Under the pieces are notes generated by a model, which was given only the letters and a program-made list of their open reading frames with translations, made no database searches and was not told the origin of the DNA. From an uncultured Dyadobacter sp. (GTDB taxonomy: Bacteria; Bacteroidota; Bacteroidia; Cytophagales; Spirosomataceae), in NCBI RefSeq assembly GCF_946482605.1, contig NZ_CAMLSE010000015.1, positions 124,001-188,000 of the forward strand: 64,000 bases of DNA. Reading direction: 5' to 3'. The position numbers were made by a program, and so were the translations under genes. Below, piece after piece: positions 52,403 through 62,227 of the stretch; within the stretch, counting starts at the first letter, position 1; each line of letters starts with the position of its first letter.

Positions 52403-55009
52403 ATGAGCAAACTATTCTCTCTTTCTCTGGCCCTGTTCGGCCTGTTGCTGTTGGTGAGCTGCAACAAATCGGACCAAGTATCCAAAGAACAGGCCGCGAA
52501 AATCGGCGTTTCTTGGAAGCTTGTCAGCAATTTTATCGAACCGCAGGGCAGATTTGAAGCACAGTTTACCATCCGGAATGGAAGTGATTTTACGCTGGAC
52601 GGCTCCAACTGGAAGTTGTTCTGGAACATGTCCCCACGGCCGATTCAATCCAATAAAACACCTCAGCCGGCGGTAATAGAGCATATTAACGGTGATTGGT
52701 ATCAAATGGTGGCGGCGAAGGATTTCAAACTGTCCCCGGGCGACTCGGTGGTGATCACCTACACCGGTACCGAAGGCGTAGTGAAGGAAACAGACGCACC
52801 GCTGGGCTTGTATTTCGTTTTCTATGATAAGGATGGAAAGGAAAAGGATATTGTTCAGGTGGCAGACTACACGATAGAGCCGTTCACGACCAAAGAGCAA
52901 ATTCTGCGCGGAAAAATGGACCTGAAACAGGTTCCTACCGCCGAGACGCGATACAAGGATAATCTGGCATGCACAAGATTGGGCGAAGATCAGCTTTTGA
53001 AGATCATCCCCAGTCCGGTTAAAATCACGCCGGGAGCAGGGACATTCACACTGACGGGCAGTACGCAGGTATTTTACCAGGAAGGACTGGAAAATGAAGC
53101 CAGATACCTCATCAGCCGGTTGAAGGCGCTGACGGGAGCGGACTTGCCCATCCAGGCAGGTTTGCCGAACGCCGCATCAGCCGGCCAGCCAGCCATCACC
53201 CTGAAAACCGGAAAGGTGAATGTGAATGGCGTTGCGGGTGAAGCATATTTGTTAGGTATTAATCAGAATGGCATTGCGATAGAAGGCAGTGACGCTGCCG
53301 GTGTGTTTTACGGCGTACAGAGCTTGCTGCAACTTGCACCTACGGAATCCTATCAAAAACCTGTGGCTTCCCTGGGGTTTGGATTTGTGCAGGTACAGGA
53401 TGCACCAAGGTTCCAGTTCAGAAGCCTGCACCTGGACGTAGCACGTAACTTCCAGACCAAAGAATCGGTGAAGCGTGTGATTGATTTGCTTTCTTCCTAT
53501 AAAGTCAACCATCTGTTGTTGTATACCACTGAGGATGAGGGCTGGCGGATCGAAATCGATGGGCTGCCGGAGCTCACAGAGGTAGGCGCGCAACGCCAGC
53601 ACACGTCGGGTATGAATGCGCCTGCCCTGCATCCGGGTTATGGCTCGGGGCCGGTTGCCAATGAGAAAGGCAAGCACGGCAGCGGCTACTATACCAAAGC
53701 AGATTTTATTGAAATACTCAAATATGCCCACGAAAGGCACATCAAGATTATTCCCGAACTGAACTTCCCCGGCCATGCGCTGGCGGCCATTAAGTCGATG
53801 GAGGCGCGGTATGAGCGGTTGATGAAGGAAGGAAAGGAAAAAGAAGCGAATGAATACCGCCTGATCGATCCGGATGACAAGTCGGTTTACATTTCAGCAC
53901 AGGGTTATAAGAATAATGTCGTGAGCGTCGCGCGGGAGTCTACGTATCATTTTTTTGTAAAAGTGGTGGATGAGATTGCGAAGCTTTACGAGCAGGCCGG
54001 TTTGAAAATGGATACTTTCCACACGGGTGGCGACGAGGTAGCGGATGGTGTATGGACCAAGTCGCCGATGGCGGCCAAACTATTGCAGGAGCATCCTGAA
54101 ATCAAGGGCCCCCGGTACTTACAAACCTACTTTTTCAGAAAACTGCTTCCCATGCTCGAAAAGCGCAACCTGAAAGTACACGGCTGGGAGGAAGTGGCAT
54201 TGAACAAAACCGAAACCGGGGCATATCTGGCCAACCCGGAATTTGTGGGTCATCCGGTAATCCCCTATATCTGGAATAATGTGTATGATGTCGATCTGGG
54301 CAACCGGCTGGCTAATGCAGGTTATCAGGTGGTGTTGTGTAATGTCACCAACTTCTATTTCGACATGTCCTACAACAACGATCCCAAGGAGCCTGGCCTC
54401 TACTGGGCAGGGTTTGTGGACACCCGTGATAACTGGGCATTCGCACCTTTCAATATGTTCCGGACTACTGAGGAAACGTCGATGGGTAAGCCCATGAAAG
54501 AGGAATTCGTTGGGAAGCAGCTGATGAAGCCCGAGGCACGCAAAAACGTGTTCGGAGTGGAAGCACAGCTTTGGAGTGAGACAATCAAAGGCCGGGACAT
54601 GATGGAGTATTCGATCCTGCCGAAGCTTTTAGGCTTTTCGGAAAGCGCCTGGACCGTCGAACGTAAATGGGAAAACGTTGCAGACGATGCGGCCAGAAAG
54701 AAGATGATGCAGGATGGATGGAATATTTTTGCAAACTCGATAGCCCAAAAGCACCTGCCGAGACTAAAGTATATAAACGGAGGCTACAATTACCGCTTAC
54801 CTCAGCCGGGTGCGGTCGTAGAAAACGGAATGCTGAAGGCGAATGTCGAATTGCCGGGATTGGCGATTCGCTACACGACCGACGGCTCCGAGCCTACCGA
54901 GCAGTCACAGCTGTATGAAAACCCTGTGAAGGTTTCGGGGACTATCACATTGAAAAGTTTCGATCTGGCCGGAAGATCGAGCCGCAGCAGTGTTTTGTCA
55001 GCCCGATGA
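52403..55009 (+). CDS. beta-N-acetylhexosaminidase (GH20), lipoprotein
   Basis: An 868-residue lipoprotein (lipid Cys20 in LLVSC). Domains in order: chitobiase N-terminal sugar-binding-like domain (about 30-165, SNFIEPQGRFEAQFTIRNGS), GH20b (about 190-310), GH20 barrel (about 330-710) and a chitobiase C-terminal-like domain (YTTDGSEPTEQS, about 820-865). The catalytic Asp-Glu pair is D544-E545 in FHTGGDEVADGVW. It should release terminal GlcNAc or GalNAc at the cell surface or in the periplasm. First gene of a four-gene operon; the next gene is 45 bp downstream. Confidence 0.95.
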   Translation: MSKLFSLSLALFGLLLLVSCNKSDQVSKEQAAKIGVSWKLVSNFIEPQGRFEAQFTIRNGSDFTLDGSNWKLFWNMSPRPIQSNKTPQPAVIEHINGDWYQMVAAKDFKLSPGDSVVITYTGTEGVVKETDAPLGLYFVFYDKDGKEKDIVQVADYTIEPFTTKEQILRGKMDLKQVPTAETRYKDNLACTRLGEDQLLKIIPSPVKITPGAGTFTLTGSTQVFYQEGLENEARYLISRLKALTGADLPIQAGLPNAASAGQPAITLKTGKVNVNGVAGEAYLLGINQNGIAIEGSDAAGVFYGVQSLLQLAPTESYQKPVASLGFGFVQVQDAPRFQFRSLHLDVARNFQTKESVKRVIDLLSSYKVNHLLLYTTEDEGWRIEIDGLPELTEVGAQRQHTSGMNAPALHPGYGSGPVANEKGKHGSGYYTKADFIEILKYAHERHIKIIPELNFPGHALAAIKSMEARYERLMKEGKEKEANEYRLIDPDDKSVYISAQGYKNNVVSVARESTYHFFVKVVDEIAKLYEQAGLKMDTFHTGGDEVADGVWTKSPMAAKLLQEHPEIKGPRYLQTYFFRKLLPMLEKRNLKVHGWEEVALNKTETGAYLANPEFVGHPVIPYIWNNVYDVDLGNRLANAGYQVVLCNVTNFYFDMSYNNDPKEPGLYWAGFVDTRDNWAFAPFNMFRTTEETSMGKPMKEEFVGKQLMKPEARKNVFGVEAQLWSETIKGRDMMEYSILPKLLGFSESAWTVERKWENVADDAARKKMMQDGWNIFANSIAQKHLPRLKYINGGYNYRLPQPGAVVENGMLKANVELPGLAIRYTTDGSEPTEQSQLYENPVKVSGTITLKSFDLAGRSSRSSVLSAR

Positions 55010-55054
55010 ACATTTGAAATAAAGCTTTTCCTACTCAACTCCACGCATCCGTCA

Positions 55055-55891
55055 ATGAATATTGGTGTAGATATCGGCGGCACGAACATTCGTGCCGGGA
55101 TAGAGTCGGGTGGTTATATCACCCGGCAGAACAAAACTTTACTGGCTAACAAGCATTCGCTGTCATCGACCCTCGATCAACTGATGGCCGTAATCCGCCC
55201 GCTTACCGCATTTCCCGTCAAGGGCATTGGTATAGGGGTACCCTCCGTGGTGGATGTGGGCAAGGGGATTGTTTATAATGTGGTGAACATACCGTCCTGG
55301 GAAGAGGTCGCATTGCGGGATATCGTTGAAAAAGAGTTTAACCTGCCGGTTTCGATCAACAACGATGTGAATTGCTTCATTTTAGGTGAGCACCGTTTTG
55401 GTTTGGCCCAAAGATTCAGGTCGGTGATCGGGATGGCGATCGGTACCGGGCTCGGCTCCGGGATTATCATCGATAACCATTTGTATGCCGGCAAAAATTG
55501 CGGCGCGGGGGAGATCGGAATGCTGCCTTACAAAGATTCGGTGCTGGAAAACTATGTATGCAGCCGGTTTTTTGAAGACTCATTGGGCATCGATGCCTAT
55601 GCAGCACATGAAGCCGCATTGAAAGGAAGCCGGAAGGCCATTGAAGTCTGGGAGGAATTCGGGGTACACCTCGGCGCGGTGATCAAAGCCATTATGTACA
55701 CCTATGATCCGGAGGCCATCGTCATGGGAGGGTCCATTGCCAAGGCAAACCGCTTCTTTGAAGAAAGCATGCTCGACAGTATTCAGGATTTTGCCTATCC
55801 GGAATCATTGAAAAAGTTGACCTTGCTGGTGTCCGAAAACGAAAATATCGCGTTACTGGGTGCCGCTGCCTTGCTGGACGACCAGGGGTAA
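55055..55891 (+). CDS. ROK family sugar kinase (candidate GlcNAc kinase)
   Basis: A 278-residue ROK protein. The ATP phosphate-binding loop is GVDIGGTNIRAGIE (residues 4-17), the catalytic Asp lies in NNDVNCFILGE, and MAIGTGLGSGIIID is the second ATP motif. The zinc motif of classical ROK proteins (GH...CxCGxxGC) is missing: the region reads NCGAGEIGMLPYKDSVLENY then VCSRFFED. Placed between the hexosaminidase and a sugar MFS gene, it is the likely GlcNAc kinase. The family is clear, the substrate inferred. Confidence 0.88.
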   Translation: MNIGVDIGGTNIRAGIESGGYITRQNKTLLANKHSLSSTLDQLMAVIRPLTAFPVKGIGIGVPSVVDVGKGIVYNVVNIPSWEEVALRDIVEKEFNLPVSINNDVNCFILGEHRFGLAQRFRSVIGMAIGTGLGSGIIIDNHLYAGKNCGAGEIGMLPYKDSVLENYVCSRFFEDSLGIDAYAAHEAALKGSRKAIEVWEEFGVHLGAVIKAIMYTYDPEAIVMGGSIAKANRFFEESMLDSIQDFAYPESLKKLTLLVSENENIALLGAAALLDDQG

Positions 55892-55938
55892 TGCGGAATG
55901 TAATCTAAATCAGGTCTATCAAATCAGGAACAGCCCTC

Positions 55939-57195
55939 ATGCAAAGGAACATCTTCATTGTCATTCTGATCCTTCTTATATTTTTTGTTATTTCCTTCCT
56001 GACCAACATCCTGGGGCCCATTATCCCGGATATTGTCAAAAGCTTCGATCTCAGTATCGGGCTGGCGGGTTTCTTACCGTTTGCATTCTTCGTGGCATAC
56101 GGAGTAATGTCTATTCCGGCCGGTCTAATGGTAGAGAAGTTCGGCGAGAAGGTCATGCTGATCCTGGCTTTCTTCCTGGCGTTCGGAGGGGCATTGTGCT
56201 TCGCATTGGTACCGGGCTTTTTTGTGGCATTGTTCTCGTTGTTCGTAATCGGGATCGGAATGGCCATTTTACAAGTGGTGATCAATCCATTGTTACGCGT
56301 GTCGGGCGGCGAGGAAAAGTTTGCATTTTATTCGGTACTGGCGCAGCTGTTTTTTGGGGCTGCTTCGTTTTTGAGTCCGCTGCTGTACAGTTACCTGGTG
56401 TTGAATGTGCATTCGGAACAATCGGGCTTTCTGCTCGATACTTTAAATCGCCTGGTACCGGAAAACCTTAAATGGGTGTCCCTGTACTGGGTTTTTGCCG
56501 TGATCGCATTGTTGATGGTCGTCGTCATCGGAATGGCGAAGTTTCCAAAAGTGGAACTGCTGGAAGATGAGCGGGTCGATGTCGGGAAGTCGTTCGAAGA
56601 ACTGGCTTCTAACCGGCTGGTATGGCTTTTCTTTCTGGGGATATTCGCTTATGTCGGAACGGAGCAAGGTATTGCGAACTGGATTTCTCAATTTCTGCAA
56701 ACCTACCATGCCGTAGATCCTGCCACGACCGGTGCATCGGTCATATCTTACTTCTGGGGATTGCTGACGATCGGCTGTTTTCTGGGATTGGTTTTACTTA
56801 AAATCCTGGATAGCCGGAAAGTACTCGTTTTCTTTACCTGCGGCGCGATCGTGTCCCTTCTCCTCGCACTTTTTGGTCCCAAGGCAATGGCATTGATCGC
56901 ATTTCCGCTTACCGGCTTTTTTGCCTCGATCATGTATTCGGTGATCTTTTCGCTGGCGCTTAATTCTGTCCCCAAACACCATGGAACGTTTTCGGGCATT
57001 CTCTGTGCAGGCATTGCCGGAGGAGCGGTGGTCCCGCTGATCGTCGGTGGGCTGGGGGAACTGGTGGGGTTACAATGGGCCATGTTATTCCTGCTGATTC
57101 CGCTTGGTTATATTCTCAGCATCGGATTGTGGGCAAAGCCATTGATCAACAATGAAACAGTTTCTAATTTGAAGGAGCTTTTCGGTATAGGCTAG
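55939..57195 (+). CDS. MFS sugar transporter (NagP/FucP-like)
   Basis: A 418-residue major-facilitator protein with about twelve membrane helices: IFIVILILLIFFVISFLTNI at the start, then GLAGFLPFAFFVAYGVMSIP and GIGMAILQVVINPLLRVSGG, the last typical of FucP/NagP proton-sugar symporters. It should import GlcNAc released by the hexosaminidase. It is 47 bp after the ROK gene and 31 bp before the regulator gene. Confidence 0.9.
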   Translation: MQRNIFIVILILLIFFVISFLTNILGPIIPDIVKSFDLSIGLAGFLPFAFFVAYGVMSIPAGLMVEKFGEKVMLILAFFLAFGGALCFALVPGFFVALFSLFVIGIGMAILQVVINPLLRVSGGEEKFAFYSVLAQLFFGAASFLSPLLYSYLVLNVHSEQSGFLLDTLNRLVPENLKWVSLYWVFAVIALLMVVVIGMAKFPKVELLEDERVDVGKSFEELASNRLVWLFFLGIFAYVGTEQGIANWISQFLQTYHAVDPATTGASVISYFWGLLTIGCFLGLVLLKILDSRKVLVFFTCGAIVSLLLALFGPKAMALIAFPLTGFFASIMYSVIFSLALNSVPKHHGTFSGILCAGIAGGAVVPLIVGGLGELVGLQWAMLFLLIPLGYILSIGLWAKPLINNETVSNLKELFGIG

Positions 57196-57226
57196 TTCTT
57201 TCCACGGAGCATTAACAGCTATTACA

Positions 57227-58387
57227 ATGTACAAGATTATCCTGCTCCTGGACTTTGCAGAGGAATACAGTAAAAGCCTGATGAAAGGGATCAATGCGTA
57301 TTCCAAAGAATTTGGCCCCTGGATCTTCTGCCGCATGCCACTTTTTCACCGGGAGACGATCGGGATAGACGGGATCCTGAAATGGGCGTTGGAATGGGGT
57401 GCAGACGGCATTGTCGGACAGCTTTATAATAAGGAAATCGACAAGATCGTCCGTGCGGGAATTCCCGTTATCGCGCAGGATTTTAAAGAGCGCTTTACCG
57501 AGATCCCGAATATTACCGGCGCTTATCATGAAGCCGGCCAAATGGGTGCCGACTACTTCTTGAAAAAGGGCTTCACGAACTTCGCGTTCTACGGATTCAA
57601 TGACATTGTCTGGTCACGGGAACGCGCCGAAGGATTTGAGGGACATCTGCGTTCGAAAGGGCATAAAGTGCATTACTTCGAGCACAAAAAGTCACGGTCG
57701 ACGGAATTATGGTATTACAAACCCAGCTCGTTGAGCCGCTGGCTGAAATCCCTCCCCAAGCCTATCGGCCTCATGACTTGCGACGACAACCAGGGGCAGC
57801 ATATTACAGAGGCTTGCAGGCACGTAGGCATACGCATACCCGAGGAGGTTGCCGTACTGGGTGTGGACAATGACGAAATGATCTGCGACCTGTCCGATCC
57901 GCCCTTATCGAGTATTGCGCTGGATGTTGAGAAAGGAGGCTATGATGCAGCAAAGTTGCTCGATCATATGATCAAACACCGGACCGCCGATTACTACGAC
58001 ATCATCGTCAGGCCTACGCAGGTTATTACCCGGCATTCGACGGATATCTATGCCACCAATGACGATCACATTGCATCTTCATTGAAATACATCCATCAGA
58101 ACATCGACAAAAACCTGCATGTGGACGAAGTGGTGAAGCAAGTACCGTTGTCGCGCCGTGCGTTGGAAAAGCGTTTTCTGGAAATCACGGGTTACCCGAT
58201 CTACAAATACATATTCAACCTTCGTATCGAGAAATTCACCCAAAAGCTACTCGATACCGATATGTCGGTCTTTGAAATCGCATTGGATATGGGGTTGGGG
58301 GATAGCAAAAATATAGCCCGCCAATTCAGGCAGGCTAAGGGATGCAGTCCCAGTGCTTATCGGAACAAATATTTGGCTGGGAAGTGA
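57227..58387 (+). CDS. XylR-like regulator (periplasmic-binding-fold sensor plus AraC HTH)
   Basis: A 386-residue regulator. The N-terminal 270 residues form a LacI/periplasmic-binding-type sensor domain (ILLLDFAEEYSKSLMKGINA, ADGIVGQLYNKEIDKI, VAVLGVDNDEMICDLSDPP then LSSIALDVEKGGYDAAKLL). The C-terminal 100 residues are an AraC-type double HTH (KNLHVDEVVKQVPLSRRALE, MSVFEIALDMGLGDSKNIAR, CSPSAYRNKYL). The same fusion is seen in E. coli XylR. It likely senses the sugar or phosphosugar of this operon and controls it. Confidence 0.92.
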   Translation: MYKIILLLDFAEEYSKSLMKGINAYSKEFGPWIFCRMPLFHRETIGIDGILKWALEWGADGIVGQLYNKEIDKIVRAGIPVIAQDFKERFTEIPNITGAYHEAGQMGADYFLKKGFTNFAFYGFNDIVWSRERAEGFEGHLRSKGHKVHYFEHKKSRSTELWYYKPSSLSRWLKSLPKPIGLMTCDDNQGQHITEACRHVGIRIPEEVAVLGVDNDEMICDLSDPPLSSIALDVEKGGYDAAKLLDHMIKHRTADYYDIIVRPTQVITRHSTDIYATNDDHIASSLKYIHQNIDKNLHVDEVVKQVPLSRRALEKRFLEITGYPIYKYIFNLRIEKFTQKLLDTDMSVFEIALDMGLGDSKNIARQFRQAKGCSPSAYRNKYLAGK

Positions 58388-58400
58388 AAAGTAGTTTCGT

Positions 58401-58464
58401 TGTCACCCTGAGCGGAGTCGAAGGGGAATCCGCATGATGCCCTTCGACTCCGCTCAGGGTGACA
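58401..58464. terminator. 25-bp perfect inverted repeat between convergent genes
   Basis: Positions 58401-58425 (TGTCACCCTGAGCGGAGTCG...) pair perfectly with 58440-58464 (...CGACTCCGCTCAGGGTGACA) around a 14-nt loop. It lies between the convergent regulator and M13 peptidase genes, so it can act as a bidirectional mRNA end. There is little T-run. This GTCACCCTGAGCGGAGTCGAAG-type sequence is known to be repeated in many bacterial genomes. Confidence 0.65.
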
Positions 58465-58497
58465 CTTCAGTTTGAATGGATCAACTCCTGAACTTCA

Positions 58498-60549
58498 TTA
58501 CCAGATCACCACCCGTGCAGAGTCCGGCAAGATCATTTTGCTGCCTGCGCCGCAGGTCCATGCTGCCTGGAATTCTTTCAAATGCGGTAATGGACCATTG
58601 ATCCGGTCTTTGGCCGGGGAGTGTGGGTCGGTCTGTACCTGGTTGCGCAATGCTTCGTCGGTCGTGTTCATATGCCATACCTGTGCCCAGCCCAGGAAGA
58701 AGCGCTGTTTCCAGTTAAATCCATCGATCGGTGCAGGCTCTTTGCCATTCAAGGATTTTTCCAATGCATAGTAGGCCAATGTCAGACCGCCAAGGTCGGC
58801 GACGTTTTCACCGATGGTCAATGCGCCATTGATCTTGAAACCGGGCAATGCTTCAATTCCGCTGAAATAGTCAATATACTTTTTGGTCAGTTTGTCAAAA
58901 TTAGCACGGTCAGAGGCCGTCCACCAGTTTTTGAGGTTACCTTCGTCATCGAACTGCGAGCCCTGGTCGTCGAATCCATGTGTAAACTCATGACCGATAA
59001 CGGCAATAATGCCTCCATAATTGATCGCATCGTCGGCATTCCTGTTATAGAAAGGTGGTTGCAGAATACCAGCCGGGAATACCACCTCGTTGTTCAGCGG
59101 GTTGTAATAGGCATTCACGGTCTGTGGCGTCATCAGCCATTCTTTCTTATCTACCTCCTTGCCGATCTTTTCTATCTGTTCCTTGTGCCCAAATAACGAA
59201 GCCGATATTACATTTTCAAACAGCTTGTCAGGTGCGATTTCAATGGAAGAATAATCTTTCCACTTATCAGGATAGCCGATCTTGTAGGTAAATGCTTTGA
59301 GTTTTTTATGCGCTTTCGCCTTGGTGGAATCGCTCATCCAGCTCAGCTTGTCGATACGCTCGCCATACACTGTACGCACGTTCTCGATCATTTCGGAAAC
59401 CTTCTTCTTGTCTTCTTCCGGAAAGTATTTCTTCACGAACAGCTTACCCAGCGGCATACCCAGCAAACCATCGGTTGAGCGGATGGCGCGTTCCACGCGT
59501 CCTTTCTGCTGCTTGGTACCACGCATTACCGTCGCGAAGAACCGGAAATCCTCCTGATCGTACTTCTTAGGCAAATAACCTGCGAAGGTGGAGAGCAACT
59601 GCCATTTGGAATACAATTTCAGTGTCGCAACAGGCGTCGCCTTCAACAGCTTGTTCAGGTTTTGCAAATAGGGTTTGTTTTGGACAATCAAAGTGTCTGT
59701 CTTGATATCCTGCTTGTCTGCAAATGCCTTCTGGTCGAAATCGGGGATCAGCTTCTCGAAATCGGCAAAAGCCATTTTGTTGTAGGTCTTCACCGGATCG
59801 CGCAGCTCTACGTTGGTCAGTTGCAGTTTCGCAACTTTGGTTTCGAAGTCGAGGACCGTCTGGCCTGGGTTGGCTTCGGTAAAGCCTGCCATTGAGAACA
59901 TCTTGTCGACGTGCTTCACAAACTCGCCGCGCACTTTCACCGTGCTGGAATCGGTCCGGTCGTAGTAGCTGCGCTCGCCAAGGCTCAGGCCGTCCTGGCC
60001 TTGGTACAGGATATTGACTTTGCTGTTTCTCAAATCACCTTCCACGCCGAAGCCGGTTACGGTTTCCACGCCCACCTTTTGCATTTCGCCGGCAATGGCT
60101 GCGAGGTCTTTCAGTGAAGCAACGGCGTTGATCTTGTCGAGGTAAGGTTTCAAAGGTTCCAATGCGCGTTTCTCCACCGTTGCAGTATCCAGGAACGATT
60201 GGTAGTAGTCGGCGATCTGCTGCTCTTCACTTCCCTTTTTCCTGTCTTGTGCTTTGGTAATTTCTTCGATAATGCCCTTTAACCGAACCTCCTTATTCTC
60301 CTTGTCCAGTATCCCGAATGCACCCCAGCGGCTTTCTGTCCCGGGGATAGGGTTTTTCTTTTTCCATCCACCATTGGCATAGGTATCAAAGTCGTTACAA
60401 GCCTGAGCGGTCGAATCCAGGGAACTGATATCGAAACCAGGAACCTGGGCAGAGTCATTTTCTTCCTTTTCTTTCTTGCATGCCGTCAGGCTCACAACAA
60501 GGGCCAGGGCGGCAGCACGTAACGCGGCTGATTTCATTTTTTGATGCAT
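58498..60549 (-). CDS. M13 family metallopeptidase, lipoprotein
   Basis: A peptidase of 683 residues from the Met at 60549 (another at 60537). The signal ends in SLTAC, giving a lipoprotein. The zinc motif is VIGHEFTHGFDDQGSQF (near residue 519), with the third ligand in ENVADLGGLTLAY, and the substrate motif NAYYNP is present. The C-terminal RVNGPLxNxxEFxxAW segment is as usual for neprilysin-type enzymes. It cleaves small peptides in the periplasm or at the surface. A longer in-frame start at 60588 overlaps the POT gene end (60575) and is not needed. Confidence 0.94.
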   Translation of the reverse strand: MHQKMKSAALRAAALALVVSLTACKKEKEENDSAQVPGFDISSLDSTAQACNDFDTYANGGWKKKNPIPGTESRWGAFGILDKENKEVRLKGIIEEITKAQDRKKGSEEQQIADYYQSFLDTATVEKRALEPLKPYLDKINAVASLKDLAAIAGEMQKVGVETVTGFGVEGDLRNSKVNILYQGQDGLSLGERSYYDRTDSSTVKVRGEFVKHVDKMFSMAGFTEANPGQTVLDFETKVAKLQLTNVELRDPVKTYNKMAFADFEKLIPDFDQKAFADKQDIKTDTLIVQNKPYLQNLNKLLKATPVATLKLYSKWQLLSTFAGYLPKKYDQEDFRFFATVMRGTKQQKGRVERAIRSTDGLLGMPLGKLFVKKYFPEEDKKKVSEMIENVRTVYGERIDKLSWMSDSTKAKAHKKLKAFTYKIGYPDKWKDYSSIEIAPDKLFENVISASLFGHKEQIEKIGKEVDKKEWLMTPQTVNAYYNPLNNEVVFPAGILQPPFYNRNADDAINYGGIIAVIGHEFTHGFDDQGSQFDDEGNLKNWWTASDRANFDKLTKKYIDYFSGIEALPGFKINGALTIGENVADLGGLTLAYYALEKSLNGKEPAPIDGFNWKQRFFLGWAQVWHMNTTDEALRNQVQTDPHSPAKDRINGPLPHLKEFQAAWTCGAGSKMILPDSARVVIW

Positions 60550-60574
60550 TTGTTTTTGAAGTATATAAAAAGAC

Positions 60575-62068
60575 TTAGTGAATGCCACCCATCCAGCCCT
60601 TGATCGGCTTCCAGAATGCGAGGAGGATCAGACCGAAGACGGTTGTAATAATAGCCACCTGGTTGAACAGCGCCGGCATTTGCATGATATTCGATTCATC
60701 GAAACCACCGGCGAAAAGGCCGGCTATGAGGTTACCCAGCGACGCTCCCACAAACCAGATGCCCATCAGCTGGCTTACATACCGCTTGGGCGCCAGTTTG
60801 GTATAAGAACTCAACCCGACAGGGCTCACGCAAAGCTCGCCGATCGTGTGCAGGAAGTACGTAAATGTGAGGAAAAACGGCGAAGCAAGCTCGCCTTTCA
60901 CCGCGATGTTCGAAGCTGCGACCATCACAAAAAAGCTCAAACCCAGCAATATCAAACCCATTGCGAATTTGACCGGAATAGAAGGGTTGCGGTTTTTGGA
61001 AGAAAGCGATATCCAAAGGCTCGCCAGTACGGGCGCGAAAATCAATACGAAAGTAGGCTGGAAGTTCTGGAACCAGCTGGACGGCACTTCCCACCCGCCG
61101 ATCATGCGCTGAGTATGGCGCTCGGCGAAGATCTGCAATGATGTGCCCGCCTGCTCGTAACCGGCCCAGAACAATGCAATGGCCAGGAAGAGAATGATCA
61201 ACACGCCCACGCGGTATTTTTCCACGCGCGTAAGCCCGCCCGCAACGAGTATGAAGAGGAAGTAGGCGGCAGAAATGGAGACGATAATGATACCGGCGCC
61301 CTGCGCGAGGCCCTGCGCGGTGGTCATATTAATGGTACCGGTGGTTTGCAGCACAATGAGGAACACCACCAGCAATGCAATTAGCCCATAGCCCAGCATT
61401 TTGCTGTTGCCCGAAGCCGATGCAGCGGTTTCTTCACCGGCTTCCTTCGCCGACGGTACTTCGCCAAGCCCTTTCAGGTGCGTGGCGCTGCCATACCGGA
61501 ATACAATCAGCCCGAGTAACATGCCTATCGCAGCCGCGCCGAAGCCCATATGCCAGCTTACCTTTTCGCCCAGGTAACCCACAATAGCAATGCCGAGGAA
61601 CGATCCCAGGTTGATCCCCATATAAAAGATAGAGAATGCCGCGTCACGCCGTGCACCACCTTCGGGATACAACTCCCCCACGATGGAGCTGATGTTTGGT
61701 TTCAAAAGCCCCGTGCCGATGGCCACGGTACAAAGTCCCAGAAAGAATATGACCGATCCCGCCGGGATGGCCAAAATAATATGCCCCAGCATAATGACGA
61801 TCCCTCCGTACCAAATGGCTTTTTTCTGACCCAGAATGTTGTCAGCCAACCAGCCACCGGGCAGTGTAAGCAAATAAACGGAAGCAGTATAAAGTCCATA
61901 AATGGCTGTGCCTTCGGCTGCACTCATTCCCATTCCACCTTTGATATTGTCGAGTAGAAAAAGCAGAAGAATGGCCCGCATGCCGTAATAGCTGAAACGT
62001 TCCCACATTTCGGCAAAGAACAAAACATACAGTCCTTTGGGGTGTTTTTGGGAAATTTGTGAAGACAT
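60575..62068 (-). CDS. POT/PTR2 family peptide transporter
   Basis: A 497-residue proton-coupled oligopeptide transporter. Family marks are MWERFSYYGMRAILLLFLLD, FSIFYMGINLGSFLG and TIGELCVSPVGLSSYTKLAP. It imports di- and tripeptides. It is upstream of the M13 peptidase on the same strand, with the peptidase start inside or just after its end, so the two form a peptide-use operon. Confidence 0.95.
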   Translation of the reverse strand: MSSQISQKHPKGLYVLFFAEMWERFSYYGMRAILLLFLLDNIKGGMGMSAAEGTAIYGLYTASVYLLTLPGGWLADNILGQKKAIWYGGIVIMLGHIILAIPAGSVIFFLGLCTVAIGTGLLKPNISSIVGELYPEGGARRDAAFSIFYMGINLGSFLGIAIVGYLGEKVSWHMGFGAAAIGMLLGLIVFRYGSATHLKGLGEVPSAKEAGEETAASASGNSKMLGYGLIALLVVFLIVLQTTGTINMTTAQGLAQGAGIIIVSISAAYFLFILVAGGLTRVEKYRVGVLIILFLAIALFWAGYEQAGTSLQIFAERHTQRMIGGWEVPSSWFQNFQPTFVLIFAPVLASLWISLSSKNRNPSIPVKFAMGLILLGLSFFVMVAASNIAVKGELASPFFLTFTYFLHTIGELCVSPVGLSSYTKLAPKRYVSQLMGIWFVGASLGNLIAGLFAGGFDESNIMQMPALFNQVAIITTVFGLILLAFWKPIKGWMGGIH

Positions 62069-62163
62069 AGAAAGAGAAGTGTTTTATTTGGTTTTTGGGG
62101 TTGTAAACAGATGTTTTTATCGTGCAAGATAGGAATTATGGGCAAATATCAATCAATCATATA

Positions 62164-62207
62164 AATAAAAGCGGTAGCAGTCTGCTACGACTGCTACCGC
62201 TTTTATT
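62164..62207 (-). terminator. 18-bp perfect hairpin terminator
   Basis: Positions 62164-62181 pair perfectly with 62190-62207 around an 8-nt loop (core GCGGTAGCAG / CTGCTACCGC), with T-rich flank on the minus strand. It lies just after the stop of the coiled-coil gene at 62228 and before the POT gene. Confidence 0.88.
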
Positions 62208-62227
62208 AACGCCGATTTCAATGAATT

